Shown piece after piece: positions 54,062-63,794 of a stretch of DNA of 64,000 nucleotides. The notes under the pieces were generated by a model. The model saw only the letters and a program-made list of their open reading frames with translations, did no database searches and was not told where the DNA came from. Position numbers and translations under genes: made by a program. Where the stretch lies: positions 77,737,791 to 77,801,790 of the forward strand of contig JAKSZU010000013.1 of the NCBI GenBank assembly GCA_026018925.1, given 5' to 3'. This stretch comes from Tupaia tana (taxonomy: Eukaryota > Chordata > Mammalia > Scandentia > Tupaiidae). Numbering within the stretch: the first letter of the stretch is position 1; each line of letters begins with the position of its first letter.

Positions 54062-54446
54062 GGGGACCAGCAGTTGGTATAATGGCTACATCACTGGACT
54101 CCCAGGTAGTTGACCACAGTTCAAGTCCTGGACCCGGTGGCTTAAACTCAAACCCTGGGCATGTGTGCATGTGTGCCCAAGATCCCAAGAGAAGAATGGA
54201 GAAGGGATTGTAGTATGATCATCCCCCTGGGGGAGGGGGGTGATTTCTTGCTTTCTGTCTCTCTGTCTTTCTGGCAAGTACATGTACCCTATAGTAAAAA
54301 CCTCGAAGGAAAGAAAAGGAAGGAAGGAAGGAAGGGGAAGGGAGGGAGGGAGGAAGAAAGGGGAAGGGAAGGGGAAGGGAAGGAGAAAGAGAGGGAGGGA
54401 GAGGAAGGAAGGAAGGAAGGAAAGAAGGAAAGAAGGAAAGAAAGGA
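54062..54446 (+). mobile_element. L-SINE with expanded purine tail
   Basis: GGGGACCAGCAGTTGGTATA, GTTCAAGTCCTGGACCC, CATCCCCCTGGGGG, CCCTATAGTAAAAACCTCG, followed by about 145 bp of (GGAA)n/(GGGAA)n. TSD AGAAAAAGTAGGAGTTG flanks the whole at 54046-54062 and about 54447-54463. Confidence 0.92.
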
Positions 54447-54450
54447 AGAA
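54303..54450 (+). repeat. (GGAA)n-type purine tract
   Basis: GGAAGGAAGGAAGG, GGGAGGGAGG and AAGAAAGGAA units without a pyrimidine over most of the tract; it lies between the SINE end and its 3' TSD. Confidence 0.93.
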
Positions 54451-54463
54451 AAAGTAGGAGTTG

Positions 54464-54879
54464 AAAGTCTTACCTTTTGTAAGTTCTATGTATGGAAGTG
54501 AAAAACCACTTAACAAGATTGGGTAACATGTATGCAGGTAGGCAAGGATGGGATGGTTGTTTGACTAGGTGTGAATGTCCACCAACCATATCTAAATTAA
54601 ACAACTGATAGATAGGCTCAACCTAGAATCTTAAAACTTAAGTTGGTTCCAAGTTAGCCTGGTACCTGTCAAGATTTTACAGCTTTTCTGATTGTGCATG
54701 AGCTCACAGATAAGTACTTTTAACATACTTTAGGTAATTATTAACCACTTCAACTATGAATTTATAGTCTCAGTTTGCCGCCTATTTATGTTTACGTGGG
54801 TGAGAGGGTTGAACAAGATGAGGCCACACAGTCTACATGCAACCACCCTTACTTCTGACACTGATTGTAAGTTCAGAGT
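54464..54879. other. Intronic DNA, nothing recognised
   Basis: No named repeat seen. Confidence 0.5.
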
Positions 54880-55330
54880 CCAGAAAACCACTTTTAAGTT
54901 CAGTAACTTACCAGAAAGACTCAAAGAACTCACAGAAAGCTATTGTGTTCATGGATATGGTTTATTACAGGAAAAGGACATAGATTAAAATCAGCCAATG
55001 AAAAGAGTACATTGTTCTTGTCCATGGAAAGAGTAGAGTAATAGGGAGTGAGAGCATGTTACTTTCCATGTTACTTTCCCAGCATTGCAGGGTGATGATT
55101 CACACAGAGTATGGCCAACCAGGGAAGCTCACCCAAGCCTCTGTGTTTCGAATTTTTATTGGGACTTTGTTATGTGGCTCACTCAATCTCCAGTCTCCAA
55201 ACCCTCTGGTCAGGCTGAGGGCACTTGATCCAACTCCCAGTGTGCATAACATTGTAGGCCTTTCCAGAGTGGTCAACCCTCACCTTAAATACTATCTGAT
55301 GTGTCCTCACATCTAAATCACCCCGTTAGA
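54880..55330. mobile_element. Probable ancient retroviral LTR fragment (antisense-type layout)
   Basis: AGAAAGACTCAAAGAACTCA, GGATATGGTTTATTACAGGA, AAAGGACATAGATTAAAATC, CAGGGAAGCTCACCCAAGCC, TTTTTATTGGGACTTTGTTA, in the order I recall for an old mammalian LTR. No coding sequence remains. Confidence 0.45.
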
Positions 55331-55424
55331 CTGCCATGGTCCGAGACCTTCAGGTAAACAAAGATACTTTATAGGGCTTGGAGATGAACTCCCAAAGTCA
55401 AGGACAAGTCCAGGATCTCTTTCT

Positions 55425-55748
55425 TTTCTTTTTTTTTTTTTTTTTTTAAAGAGAGGTTTTTGCTATAGGGTATGTGCGCTCGCCAGAGAGACAGAGAAAG
55501 AGAGACAGAAAGCGAGAAATCACCCTCCAGGGGTGATGGCCATGCCGCAGTCCCTTCTCCTCCACTCTCCTCTTGGGATCTTGAGCACACACGCACACAC
55601 ACCTGGCGTGAGTTCAAGCCACCAAAATAGTATGAACTTTTTGTTATAATTATTCTTTCAAATAAGAAAGAAAAGATCAAAGAACTCGAACTGTGGTCGA
55701 CTGCATGGGAGTCCAGCGACATAGCCATTACACTAACTGCTGGTCCCT
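55425..55748 (-). mobile_element. L-SINE carrying a 60 bp AT-rich insert
   Basis: TATAGGGTATGTGCGCTCGC, CACCCTCCAGGGGTGATGG, GTGAGTTCAAGCCACC, then the foreign block at 55623-55682, then CTCGAACTGTGGTCGACTG and CTAACTGCTGGTCCC. TSD GTCCAGGATCTCTTTCT / GTCTAGGATCTCTTTCT. Confidence 0.9.
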
Positions 55749-55781
55749 GTCTAGGATCTCTTTCTGAGTGAAGTTAAATTA

Positions 55782-55961
55782 TTTTTTTAATGAATTGTTT
55801 ATTTTTAGTTTTATTTATTCATTTATTTATTTTAATTTGACCACAGAGAGAGACAGAGAGAGAGAGAAAGTGAGAAAGCAAGCCACCAGGTCCAGGACTT
55901 GAACCATGGTCGGCCATGTGGGAAGTCCAGCACCTTAACCACCATGCCACCTTCTGGTCTC
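55782..55961 (-). mobile_element. S-SINE
   Basis: TTTATTTTAATTTGACCACA through CACCTTCTGGTCTC; antisense B box GGACTTGAACC. Confidence 0.88.
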
Positions 55962-56501
55962 AGATTCTTACAGAACTTCTTTAGATTAAGTTGGATTTTA
56001 TAAAGCATGTTTTCAAAAGGAAATTTTAAATATTTATTTTCTGTAATTATGTGGAGGTATAACTTAAATATAATTAAGTTTTACATGTTTGCTTTCAGTT
56101 TTGGTAACTGTATAGGTGTACCATAACCAGCCTGTCTCTTACCCCCAGAAGTGACCTTGTGTCCCTTTGGATGCAGTAGACTCCTTGTCTATGTCCTTGT
56201 CTCCAGGCAACTAGTGATCTGTTTTTTGTCAGTATAATTTTCCTTTTCTAGTATGTCATATACCTGGAGTCGTATAGCATATAGTGTTTTGTGTCTGCCT
56301 TTTAAAATATAGCATAATAATGTTACTGAGATTTATCCGTGTTAATCAGTATATCAGTAATTTGTTCCTCTTAAATTACTAGTCCATTGTGTGACACACC
56401 GTGTGTTGTTTATCTACTAAGTTTTGCAGATGTGAGTTGTTTCCATTATTTACTATCATGAATAATACCATTCTGAAAACTTGTATATTTGATTTTGTAT
56501 G

Positions 56502-56621
56502 TACCTACAAAAAGTAAATGGAAAATGTATAATATGTAACACTGTGCATGGATTTCAGATATTTTGCACCAAAATAACATCATACTTTAATTACACTTTT
56601 CCACAAAAATTTTGAAGTCCC
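56502..56621 (-). mobile_element. Mariner-like MITE, family 2, reversed, inside L1
   Basis: TACCTACAAAAAGTAAATGG and TTTTCCACAAAAATTTTGAAG ends; internal TGCATGGATTTC then TTTTGCACC is the reverse of the 60261 copy. Confidence 0.7.
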
Positions 56622-56855
56622 CATATATATTTCATTATTCTTGGGTAGACATCTAGGATTGGGATTGCTGAGGATATGTTTAATTTTATAAAAAAAAATT
56701 ATCAGATTGTTTTTCAAAGTGATTACACCATTTTGCAGTCCCACTAGGAAAGTAGGAGGGTTAGAGTTACTCCATCTCCTATCAGCTTATATTCAGTCTT
56801 AATTTTCAGCTATTCTAATGGGTGTGTAGTAGTATCTCATTATGGGTTTATTATT

Positions 56856-57003
56856 TCTTTTTTCTTTTAATTAAAAAAATTTTTTCGTGTGTGTTATAGG
56901 GCATGCACACTCACCAGAGATAGAGAGGTAAAGTGAGAAAGCACTACCTAGAGGGTATGGCCATGCCACAGTCTCTTCTCCATTCTCTTCTCAGGATTTT
57001 GGC

Positions 57004-57050
<47 letters not shown>

Positions 57051-57146
57051 CAGCATGACTTTCAAGAAGCGAGGTCCAGAGCTCTAACCGTGCAGTCAGC
57101 CATGTGAGATCCAGCTGTCCTAAGCTTCACACCATTGGCTGGCCCT
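56856..57146 (-). mobile_element. L-SINE inside L1, with (AC)n
   Basis: GTTATAGGGCATGCACACTC, CTACCTAGAGGGTATGGCC, (AC)n at 57009-57047, antisense B-box region GAGCTCTAACCG, end ATTGGCTGGCCC. Confidence 0.85.
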
Positions 57147-57239
57147 GATTTGCTATTTCGAATGAGCAGTGATGTTGAGCATCTTTTTAAATGCTGGCTA
57201 GCCATTCATCTATTTTCTTTTCTGAAGTATTCATATCTA

Positions 57240-57241
<2 letters not shown>

Positions 57242-57281
<40 letters not shown>
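57242..57281. repeat. (GT)n microsatellite in L1
   Basis: About 20 GT units inside the antisense L1; not SINE-derived. Confidence 0.95.
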
Positions 57282-57285
<4 letters not shown>

Positions 57286-57413
57286 AAGGAATTGGTTTGT
57301 TTTACTGTATTGTAAGAATTCTTTAAATCATCCTAATATAATTCTTTGTCAGGAATATGTTTTACAAACATTTTCTCTATCTGTAGTTTGCCTTTTGCTT
57401 TCTTTTTAATTTT

Positions 57414-57650
57414 CTTTTTTAAGTTTATTTATTTATTTCAAAAGAGAGAAAGAGAGGACATCCATGCACATGCAAGAGAGGACAAGTACCCCCATCAGGG
57501 TCCTCATGCCATAGTCACCCCTTGTCTCATCCAGCCCAGGTCTTGGGCACATGCGTGTGTACGAACCTATTGTAGATACTATGGTCCCAAAACACGAACC
57601 CAGGATTGCCCATGTGGGTTCAGTTGCATTACTGCTGCATCACTGGCCCC
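57414..57650 (-). mobile_element. C-SINE inside L1
   Basis: AAGTTTATTTATTTATTTCA, AGTACCCCCATCAGGGTCCT, CATGCCATAGTCACCCC, CGAACCCAGGATTGCCCATG, GTTGCATTACTGCTGCATCA, CTGGCCCC. The best-preserved C-SINE here. Confidence 0.8.
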
Positions 57651-58189
57651 TGCCATCTTTCAATTTTGATGAAGTCCAATTTACCCATTTTTATTAATGG
57701 TTTATCCTTTTTGTGTTTACCTAAGAAATCATTGCCTTAATATAAGATCGTAAAGATTTTTTTTCCTATGCTTTCTTCTAGAAGTTTTTAAATTTAGTTC
57801 TTATGTTTATGTCTACAGTCCATTTTGATTTAATTTTTATGTACAGTGTGAAGGAAAGGTCAAAGTTTTATTTTTCCCCATACAAAAATGAAGTTATTCT
57901 AGCCTTCAGCCTCTATTGAAAAGGCATTGAATTATTCAACCTTTATGGAAAAAGCTATCTTCTACATTGAATTACTTTGGTATCTTTGTTGAAAATAGAT
58001 TTTAAGCTTGAGGTCATGAAAGGAGGCTGGTTGAGTTTCTGGTAGGGGCAGCAACCAATATTATAGAGAAATAGAAACAGTTTACCTCAAATTAAATAAA
58101 CAAGGATATCGCCCTTTTTACAGCATTGTTTTAAATTACTAGTTACAACACATCATATAAAAGAGATAAATAGAGTATGTGTAGGTCAT

Positions 58190-58659
58190 TAGAGAGAAAA
58201 ATAATACTATTTGCCAATGACAAGGGGCTATAACCTGCACTGTGTAGGAGAGTCAAGAAAAATATACCTTAAAATGAGGTGCTTAAATTATAGATTATAA
58301 AATATATGCCTAACTAAATTCAGTCATTTATTTTATTAGTAGACAGAAAATATAATGAAAAAGATAATATGTGTTTTATTAAAAAATAAACTTTAACAAG
58401 ATATCTATAGGGCCAAAGACAGAGAATTACAGTTCTTTAATAGAAAGAAAACAAATAATAAGAGAAATATAATCTCCTCCTAGTTGAAAAGGCTTAATAC
58501 AGTAAAGATGACAGTACTAACAAAGTTAATTTATAGATTTAATACAGTACCAGTTAAGATCTCAATAGGACATTAAATTAAACTTGATCGATAGTATAAA
58601 TCACAGAGTCAAGGAGCAGGCAAGAATTTCAGGGGAAAATGTTTCTTAAAATTATTCTT
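58190..58659 (+). mobile_element. LINE-1 ORF2 fragment, sense, decayed
   Basis: AAGATGACAGTACTAACAAA, TTTATAGATTTAATACAGTA, CCAGTTAAGATCTCAATAGG follow the L1 ORF2 wording 'atgacaatactacccaaagcaatctatagattcaatgca'. Frames broken. Confidence 0.6.
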
Positions 58660-58755
58660 GGGCCAACTCATGGCCTGGTGGTTAAGGAGCTAGATCCCAC
58701 ATGACTGATAATGTGGCTTGTGTCCCGAACCTGCTGGCTTGAAAACCATGCCAGG

Positions 58756-58792
<37 letters not shown>

Positions 58793-58918
58793 CTAAAATC
58801 CAGAAAGAAGGAAGAGAAGGAATTGCAGTGTGACCATTCCCCGTGGGAGGTGCTTTTCTAGCTTTCCCCCTCTTTGTCTCTCTGGCAAGCTTACGTACCT
58901 TCTAGCAAAATTTTTATT
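58660..58918 (+). mobile_element. L-SINE with (TG)n, splitting L1
   Basis: GGGCCAACTCATGGCCTGGT, CTTGTGTCCCGAACC, (GT)n at 58759-58791, CATTCCCCGTGGGAGG, TACCTTCTAGCAAAA. Confidence 0.82.
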
Positions 58919-59116
58919 GAGAGAATTAGAATTAGGTGCATATATTTTAAGACAATGAAATGGGGATAAAAGATTAGGAGGCCCGCACAATGGAAAAGCA
59001 GAAGAGATTAGACCAGAAAGCTGTGCTAAGTGTAGTCATTGAGGTCCAGCATCCAATTAGCTGTGAACTTTCTGGCTTTGAAGGCCAAAGGAAAACTCGG
59101 GTTTTTATTAGTTTTT

Positions 59117-59388
59117 TTTTTTTTTTTTTTTTTGGAGAGGTTTTTTTCGCTATAGGGCGCGTGCGCTCGCCAGACAGACAGAGAGAGACATAGAGACAGA
59201 AAGCGAGAAATCACCCCCCAGGGGGGATGGTCACGCCGCAATCCCTTCTCCTCCATACTCCTCTCGGGATCCTGGGCACGCACGCACAGGCGCCCGGCGT
59301 GAGTTGTAAGCCACCGGGTCCGAGACGCGAACCGCGGTCGACTACGTGGGAGTCCAGCGACATAGCCATTACGCTAACTGCTGGTTCC
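59117..59388 (-). mobile_element. Young L-SINE with identical 19 bp TSD
   Basis: TSD CGGGTTTTTATTAGTTTTT at 59098-59116 and 59389-59407. CpG-rich throughout: GGCGCGTGCGCTCGCC, GCGCCCGGCGTGAG, GAGACGCGAACCGCGGTCGA. Close relative of 13947-14232 (shared GTCACGCCGCAATCC and CTGGTTCCC end). Confidence 0.96.
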
Positions 59389-59599
59389 CGGGTTTTTATT
59401 AGTTTTTGCAAATCCAAAAGCCTGTAGGCAAACTCTAAATCACGTAGGTGGGGCTGGGTGTAGGACAGTAAGGAATGTTGGACACTTTGAACTCTGTATG
59501 TCGTGGCCACATGTAAAGGAGTAACAGCTATTGAGTTCTAGTTGAGTTTTGGCATGTGGTGGATAATATCCAGTGATACTAATTTTTCAAGAGAAGCCA

Positions 59600-60260
59600 A
59601 AAGTTTGTTGGTAGGAAGAAAAATAGGGATGCACATATGACCAGTTGATTTTCTGATTTTTCAGTATTGACATTTAGTATACTGGCCAAACAAAACAGGG
59701 AGAAGGGAGAGAGATGACTCATTGTCTGGTTAGAGATTATGTATCTATAGTTGTTGTTGTTATCTGATTAATAATTAAGTGATTTAGAGGAGACCAAATA
59801 AGTGTGCGATTCTGGACCAAAACCTGTCCCAAAATACATTAACAAGATTCCCTGAACATAGGTTAATAACAGGAATGGAAGCAAAATAGAAATAAACCGT
59901 TAGTGGATTCATATATGAGAAACCAGGTAAAATAAAAACAGAAAGCAATAGTGCTTAACAAGAAACATTGGGTTGAATGATAATATAGAAAAAGCTACTT
60001 TTGGTTCTTTTTAAATGTCCTATCAAACGAAATAAATTCTAAATGAATGACGTACCTTAAAGTGAATATTATCTTTGTTGTACAGAAGAAATAATTTATA
60101 CATTGTTGAAACAATAAAGACACTAAATACATCAGAGTGTGCAAGTTTGATTATCAAAGAATTTGATTCTCTGTTACAAAGATAAAAGCACTACAAGTGG
60201 GAACAGTATTTATAGTTTTTTGTGATGGAGAAGATTTTTCATGTTAATCGAGGATACAAA
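59600..60260 (+). mobile_element. LINE-1 ORF2 fragment, sense, very decayed (tentative)
   Basis: A-rich sense-strand character (CTAAATGAATGACGTACCTT, ATCAAAGAATTTGATTCTC) suits further L1 ORF2 sequence continuing from 58659, but phrases are too decayed for certainty. Confidence 0.35.
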
Positions 60261-60386
60261 GAGACTTCAAAAAGTTTACGGAAAAATAGAATTAAAGTGT
60301 TAGTATATTTTGTTGCAAAAAAAAAAAAAAGAAATCCATGCATAGTTTTTCCATAAATGCATTTTCCATGAACTCTTTGAAGAGTT
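60261..60386 (+). mobile_element. Mariner-like MITE, family 2, best copy
   Basis: GACTTCAAAAAGTTTACGGA and, reversed, CTTCAAAGAGTTCATGGAAA as terminal inverted repeats; internal TTGTTGCAAAAA, a poly-A run, GAAATCCATGCATAG. Confidence 0.75.
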
Positions 60387-60518
60387 TCAATAAGAATAAT
60401 AAGGTCTTCTGTACAGATAACCTAAGGGCAGTTTAATGCGTGCCTGAAGATTTTCTTTAGTAAAATGTAAATAATACTAGTACCTGCTTCCTAATGTATT
60501 TTTGAAAGAATAAATATG

Positions 60519-60783
60519 GGGACCAGCAGTTAGGGTAATGGCTATGTCGCTGGACTCCCACGTAGTCGACCGTGGTTCGAGTCCCGGACCTGGCGGCTTA
60601 AACTCACGCCGGGCGCGTGTGCGTGCGTGCCCAAGATCCCGAGAGGAGAATGGAGGAGAAGGGATTGCGGCGTGGCCATCCCCCCTGGGGGGTGATTTCC
60701 TGCTTTCTATCTCTCTGTCTCTGTCTGTCTGTCTGGCGAGCGCACGCGCCCTATAGCAAAAACCTCTCCAAAAAAAAAAAAAA
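60519..60783 (+). mobile_element. Young L-SINE, near-consensus, sense
   Basis: A box TTAGGGTAATGG at 60530-60541, B box GGTTCGAGTCC at 60574-60584, GGGCGCGTGTGCGTGCGTGC, CCATCCCCCCTGGGGGGTGA, GGCGAGCGCACGCGCCCTAT and A tail. TSD AAAGAATAAATATG at 60505-60518 and 60784-60797, identical. The best candidate for a recently active copy. Confidence 0.96.
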
Positions 60784-60797
60784 AAAGAATAAATATG

Positions 60798-61344
60798 ATA
60801 AATGCTGTATATTCCTCAACACAGTGCCTGCTACTATACATGTTAGCTGCTACTTGTTACAATTATCTTCATTACCATCATCTTCCAAAGCAGGTTTCAA
60901 AGTTACTTATTAAAGCTTCTTCCCCTTTTAACCCAGATGGGGAAAACACAGGTATTTTAACCAACTTTACATTTATGTAGTTACAAAGCATTTTCACATA
61001 TTCTGTCTCATTGATTCTTGCTCTAGCCCTGGGAACTCTTTAAATTTTTTCTCAGTAGAGACTTTCCGGATTCACTCTTCCATACTTACAGCTTGGTCTT
61101 TGTCATCACCCTTAATTACTCACCTATAAAAATTAGTTCAAACTAATTTAAGAATTCCCCATTCTGGCAACAAGCTTCTTCTAGCATCTGTGTTCTCTTT
61201 TGCCCACTACAACTATTCAAATTCTAGTCCTTTGATGCTTGTTCTTTCTTCAAAGTGCTCTTTTCCTCTACTTTCATCTTTGTCTTTTTCTTGTAATATA
61301 TTTTTTGTAGTTCTTCTTTTGGAACAATTATCTATTGAATTTTA
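60798..61344. other. Intronic DNA; MIR-like at 60960-61040
   Basis: TTACAAAGCATTTTCACATA, TTCTGTCTCATTGATTC suggest antisense MIR; the rest unassigned. Confidence 0.4.
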
Positions 61345-61491
61345 TTTTTTAATACAGAATGTTTTATTTTATTTCCTTTTTCAAATCTGACCAGAGAGAG
61401 AAAGGTAAAGTGAGAGAGCAGGTCCAGAACTCAAATCATGGTCAACCATGTGGTAGTCCAGCATCGTAACCACCCTGTCACCTACTGACCC
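61345..61491 (-). mobile_element. S-SINE
   Basis: CAAATCTGACCAGAGAGAG, GGTCCAGAACTCAAATCATG, end CACCTACTGACCCC. Confidence 0.8.
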
Positions 61492-61493
61492 CA

Positions 61494-61530
<37 letters not shown>

Positions 61531-61661
61531 TAAATTTGATATAAGGTACATGTACTCATCAGAGAGACAGAGAAACATTGGGAAAGCAAGCCTCCAGTAC
61601 TCGAACCACGGTTGGCCCCATGGGAGTCCAGCACCCTAACCACCATGTTACCTGCTGGCCC
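61492..61661 (-). mobile_element. S-SINE with (ATT)n tail
   Basis: (ATT)n at 61494-61530 in place of the A-rich tail; AGTACTCGAACCACGG, end TACCTGCTGGCCCC. Tandem with its left neighbour. Confidence 0.87.
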
Positions 61662-61744
61662 CTGTAATATAATTTTTCTGTAATGTTATCATAATGTCTA
61701 GACTCTACCTCATTTTTTTCCCACACATTTAAAAGAAGTCTGAG

Positions 61745-62525
61745 GTGGACAAAGGGTATGAGTTAGGATTTCTCCAAAGCAGATATGTAAATGGCTTACA
61801 GGTTCATGAAAAGATGCTCAGCATCCGTAGGAAATGCCAAGTCAAAAGCACAATAATTTACTCCTTCACATCCACTAGACTTGTTATAATAAAAAAGACT
61901 GTTACAAGTGTCGGCAAGGATGTGGAGAAATCAGAGTCCCTCATATGTTGCTAATGGGAATGTCAAATGGTACAGTCACTCAAGCAAACACTCTGGCAGT
62001 TCCTTAGAATTTCCAACGTAGTTGTAATCCTTGGTGTCTTCCCAATAAAAATAAAAATGTGTCCACAAAAGGCCTATACATGAATATTCATAGTGGCAAT
62101 TGGATAAATATGGTAGATCCATACAATGAAATATTATTTATCTATAAAAAGGAATGAAATACAGATATACACTGCAGCGTGGATGGACCTTGAAAACATT
62201 ATGCTAAGTAAGATACCAGTCACACACACAAAAAAACAATTATTTATGATTCTGTTTCTGTGAAATGCCTATAAAAGGCAAATGTGTAGAGACAGAAAGT
62301 AAATTAGTAGTTGTCTAGAGCTGGTGGGTAGGGGGACATGAGAAGATGGGGCATGAGTGTTACTGGATGGGAGGTTTCTTTTTTAGTGATGAAAATTTTC
62401 TAAAATTAGTTTGTAATAATAAATGAATAACTCAATAAAATATTATTTAAAACGTTGAATTTCACAGTTTGCACAGGTGGACTTTACGGCATGTTAATTA
62501 TGTCTTAATAAAGCTGATAAACTAA
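61745..62525 (+). mobile_element. LINE-1 3' end, sense
   Basis: ATGAAAAGATGCTCAGCATC, CAAGTCAAAAGCACAATAAT, GGCAAGGATGTGGAGAAATC, ATCCATACAATGAAATATTA, TATAAAAAGGAATGAAATAC, CCTTGAAAACATTATGCTAA, TGTAGAGACAGAAAGTAAAT, AAGCTGATAA. Order fits the ORF2 end and 3' region of an old mammalian L1. Confidence 0.88.
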
Positions 62526-62621
62526 AAAAGAAAATGGAATCTGACCGTTGGCTCATGGCACATCTCAATTTAAGTGTTGGAACAATTTGATTTTGAGACT
62601 GCTCTCTCTATAACTATATAA

Positions 62622-62702
62622 TATTGGATGGTTGGAAAAGTCACGACATATTTTTTCATAGAAAAACAAAAACACATCATAACTTTCCAATGACCCAATA
62701 TT
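62622..62702. mobile_element. Palindromic mariner-like MITE, copy 2
   Basis: Left TATTGGATGGTTGGAAAAGT, right (reverse complement) TATTGGGTCATTGGAAAGTT, around an AT-rich centre; TA-rich flanks fit mariner target preference. Confidence 0.72.
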
Positions 62703-63485
62703 TATAATGACATTGGATTTAGGGGTATTCCAGTTAATTCAACTAACTAGAAAACATTTTTCAAGTAGCTCTTGTGAAATGTTTAACATCTTTTCATTAA
62801 ATTTCTTGCTTTGGTTTAGTATAAGGATCATAATTTGCTGTCAGCAACTCTTGGTTTCTGTTGTGACAATTATTTCATCCTATGTAGTACATGTATAAGA
62901 AGAAGACAGACACTGTAGCTAAAAAAGAGAATCTTTTTCTTCCATTTCTTTCCAGTTCCATATTTATTTTCCTTTTTAAGATTAGTTTTCTCTTTTGGCT
63001 CTTAATTCATCTTATGTTATTCTTAGTCTTAATTTATTTTGGGACCTTTGACAATCTGTTCAAAACTCTTACTTATGAAATCTCTCTCCAAGACCATATG
63101 TAATATTGTACACCAAGTTTTGCTTGTGATTTTAGGAAGGCATGGGTTTCACTCTGGTTAAGGTCCTCAACTCGGCCCACTCAGCTTGGGTAAACTCAGG
63201 CCCTCTCAAAGGAAAGTTACCATTTATATTCCGCTAATTCCAAAATTTGTATCTCCTGTACAAATTTCTTTGCTAGAATACAACAGCCAACTGTCCAAGT
63301 GGACACTCTATAGGCGCCTCAAACTCAAGTTGTCTAGACTTGAAGCATCCCCTTTATCCCTTCATACTCTCACCTGTCCTCCTGAGTCCCCTATCTTATT
63401 CGAATGGAGCAGGATTCCAAACCAGAGTGCCCTATGCCTTTGTCCGAATCAGATGCTAAGCATCTTTCATTCTTTCTTGGCTCCT
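62703..63485. other. Intronic DNA, nothing recognised
   Basis: No named repeat seen. Confidence 0.5.
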
Positions 63486-63760
63486 TTGTTTTCTTCTCTT
63501 CTCTTCTCTTCCCTTCCCTTCCCTTCCCTTCCCTTCCCTTCCCTTCCCTTCCCTTCCCTTCCCTTCCCTTTTCTTTTCTTTTCTTTTCTTTTCTTTTCTT
63601 TTCTTTTCTTTTCTTTTCTTTTCTCTCTTTTCTCTTTTTTCTCTTTTCTCTTTTCTCTTTTCTTTTCTCTTTTCTCTTTTCTCTTCACTTCTCTTCTTTT
63701 CTTCTCTTTTCTTTCTTTTCCTTCTTTCTTTCCTTTTCTTTTTTCTTTTTTTTTTTTTTG
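63486..63760 (+). repeat. Long polypyrimidine tract (CTTCC)n/(CTTTT)n
   Basis: About 280 bp of almost pure C/T: TTCTC units, then about 12 CCCTT units (63509-63570), about 10 TTTTC units, then mixed TTTTCTC units. It creates long simple-sequence frames on both strands that are not genes. Confidence 0.97.
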
Positions 63761-63794
63761 TCTTTTCCTTCACAGATAATCAGTTATTTAAGTG

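Larger units (their letters stand above)
56030..58000 (-). mobile_element. LINE-1 3' half, antisense, with three insertions
   Basis: Antisense L1 wording in order: AATTAAGTTTTACATGTTTG, AGGCAACTAGTGATCTG, GATTGGGATTGCTGAGG, TTTTGCAGTCCCACTAGG, GGGTGTGTAGTAGTATCTCA, TGATGTTGAGCATC, AATTCTTTGTCAGG, TGAAGTCCAATTTACCC. Interrupted by a MITE (56502), an L-SINE (56856) and a C-SINE (57414), so these entered later. Confidence 0.82.

Noticed and set aside
54880..55330. Endogenous retrovirus with coding capacity
   Set aside because: Only LTR-like wording remains; no gag, pol or env sequence seen on either side.
60519..60600. tRNA gene
   Set aside because: A and B boxes are intact but the acceptor and T stems do not pair properly and the unit continues into a SINE body with a TSD.
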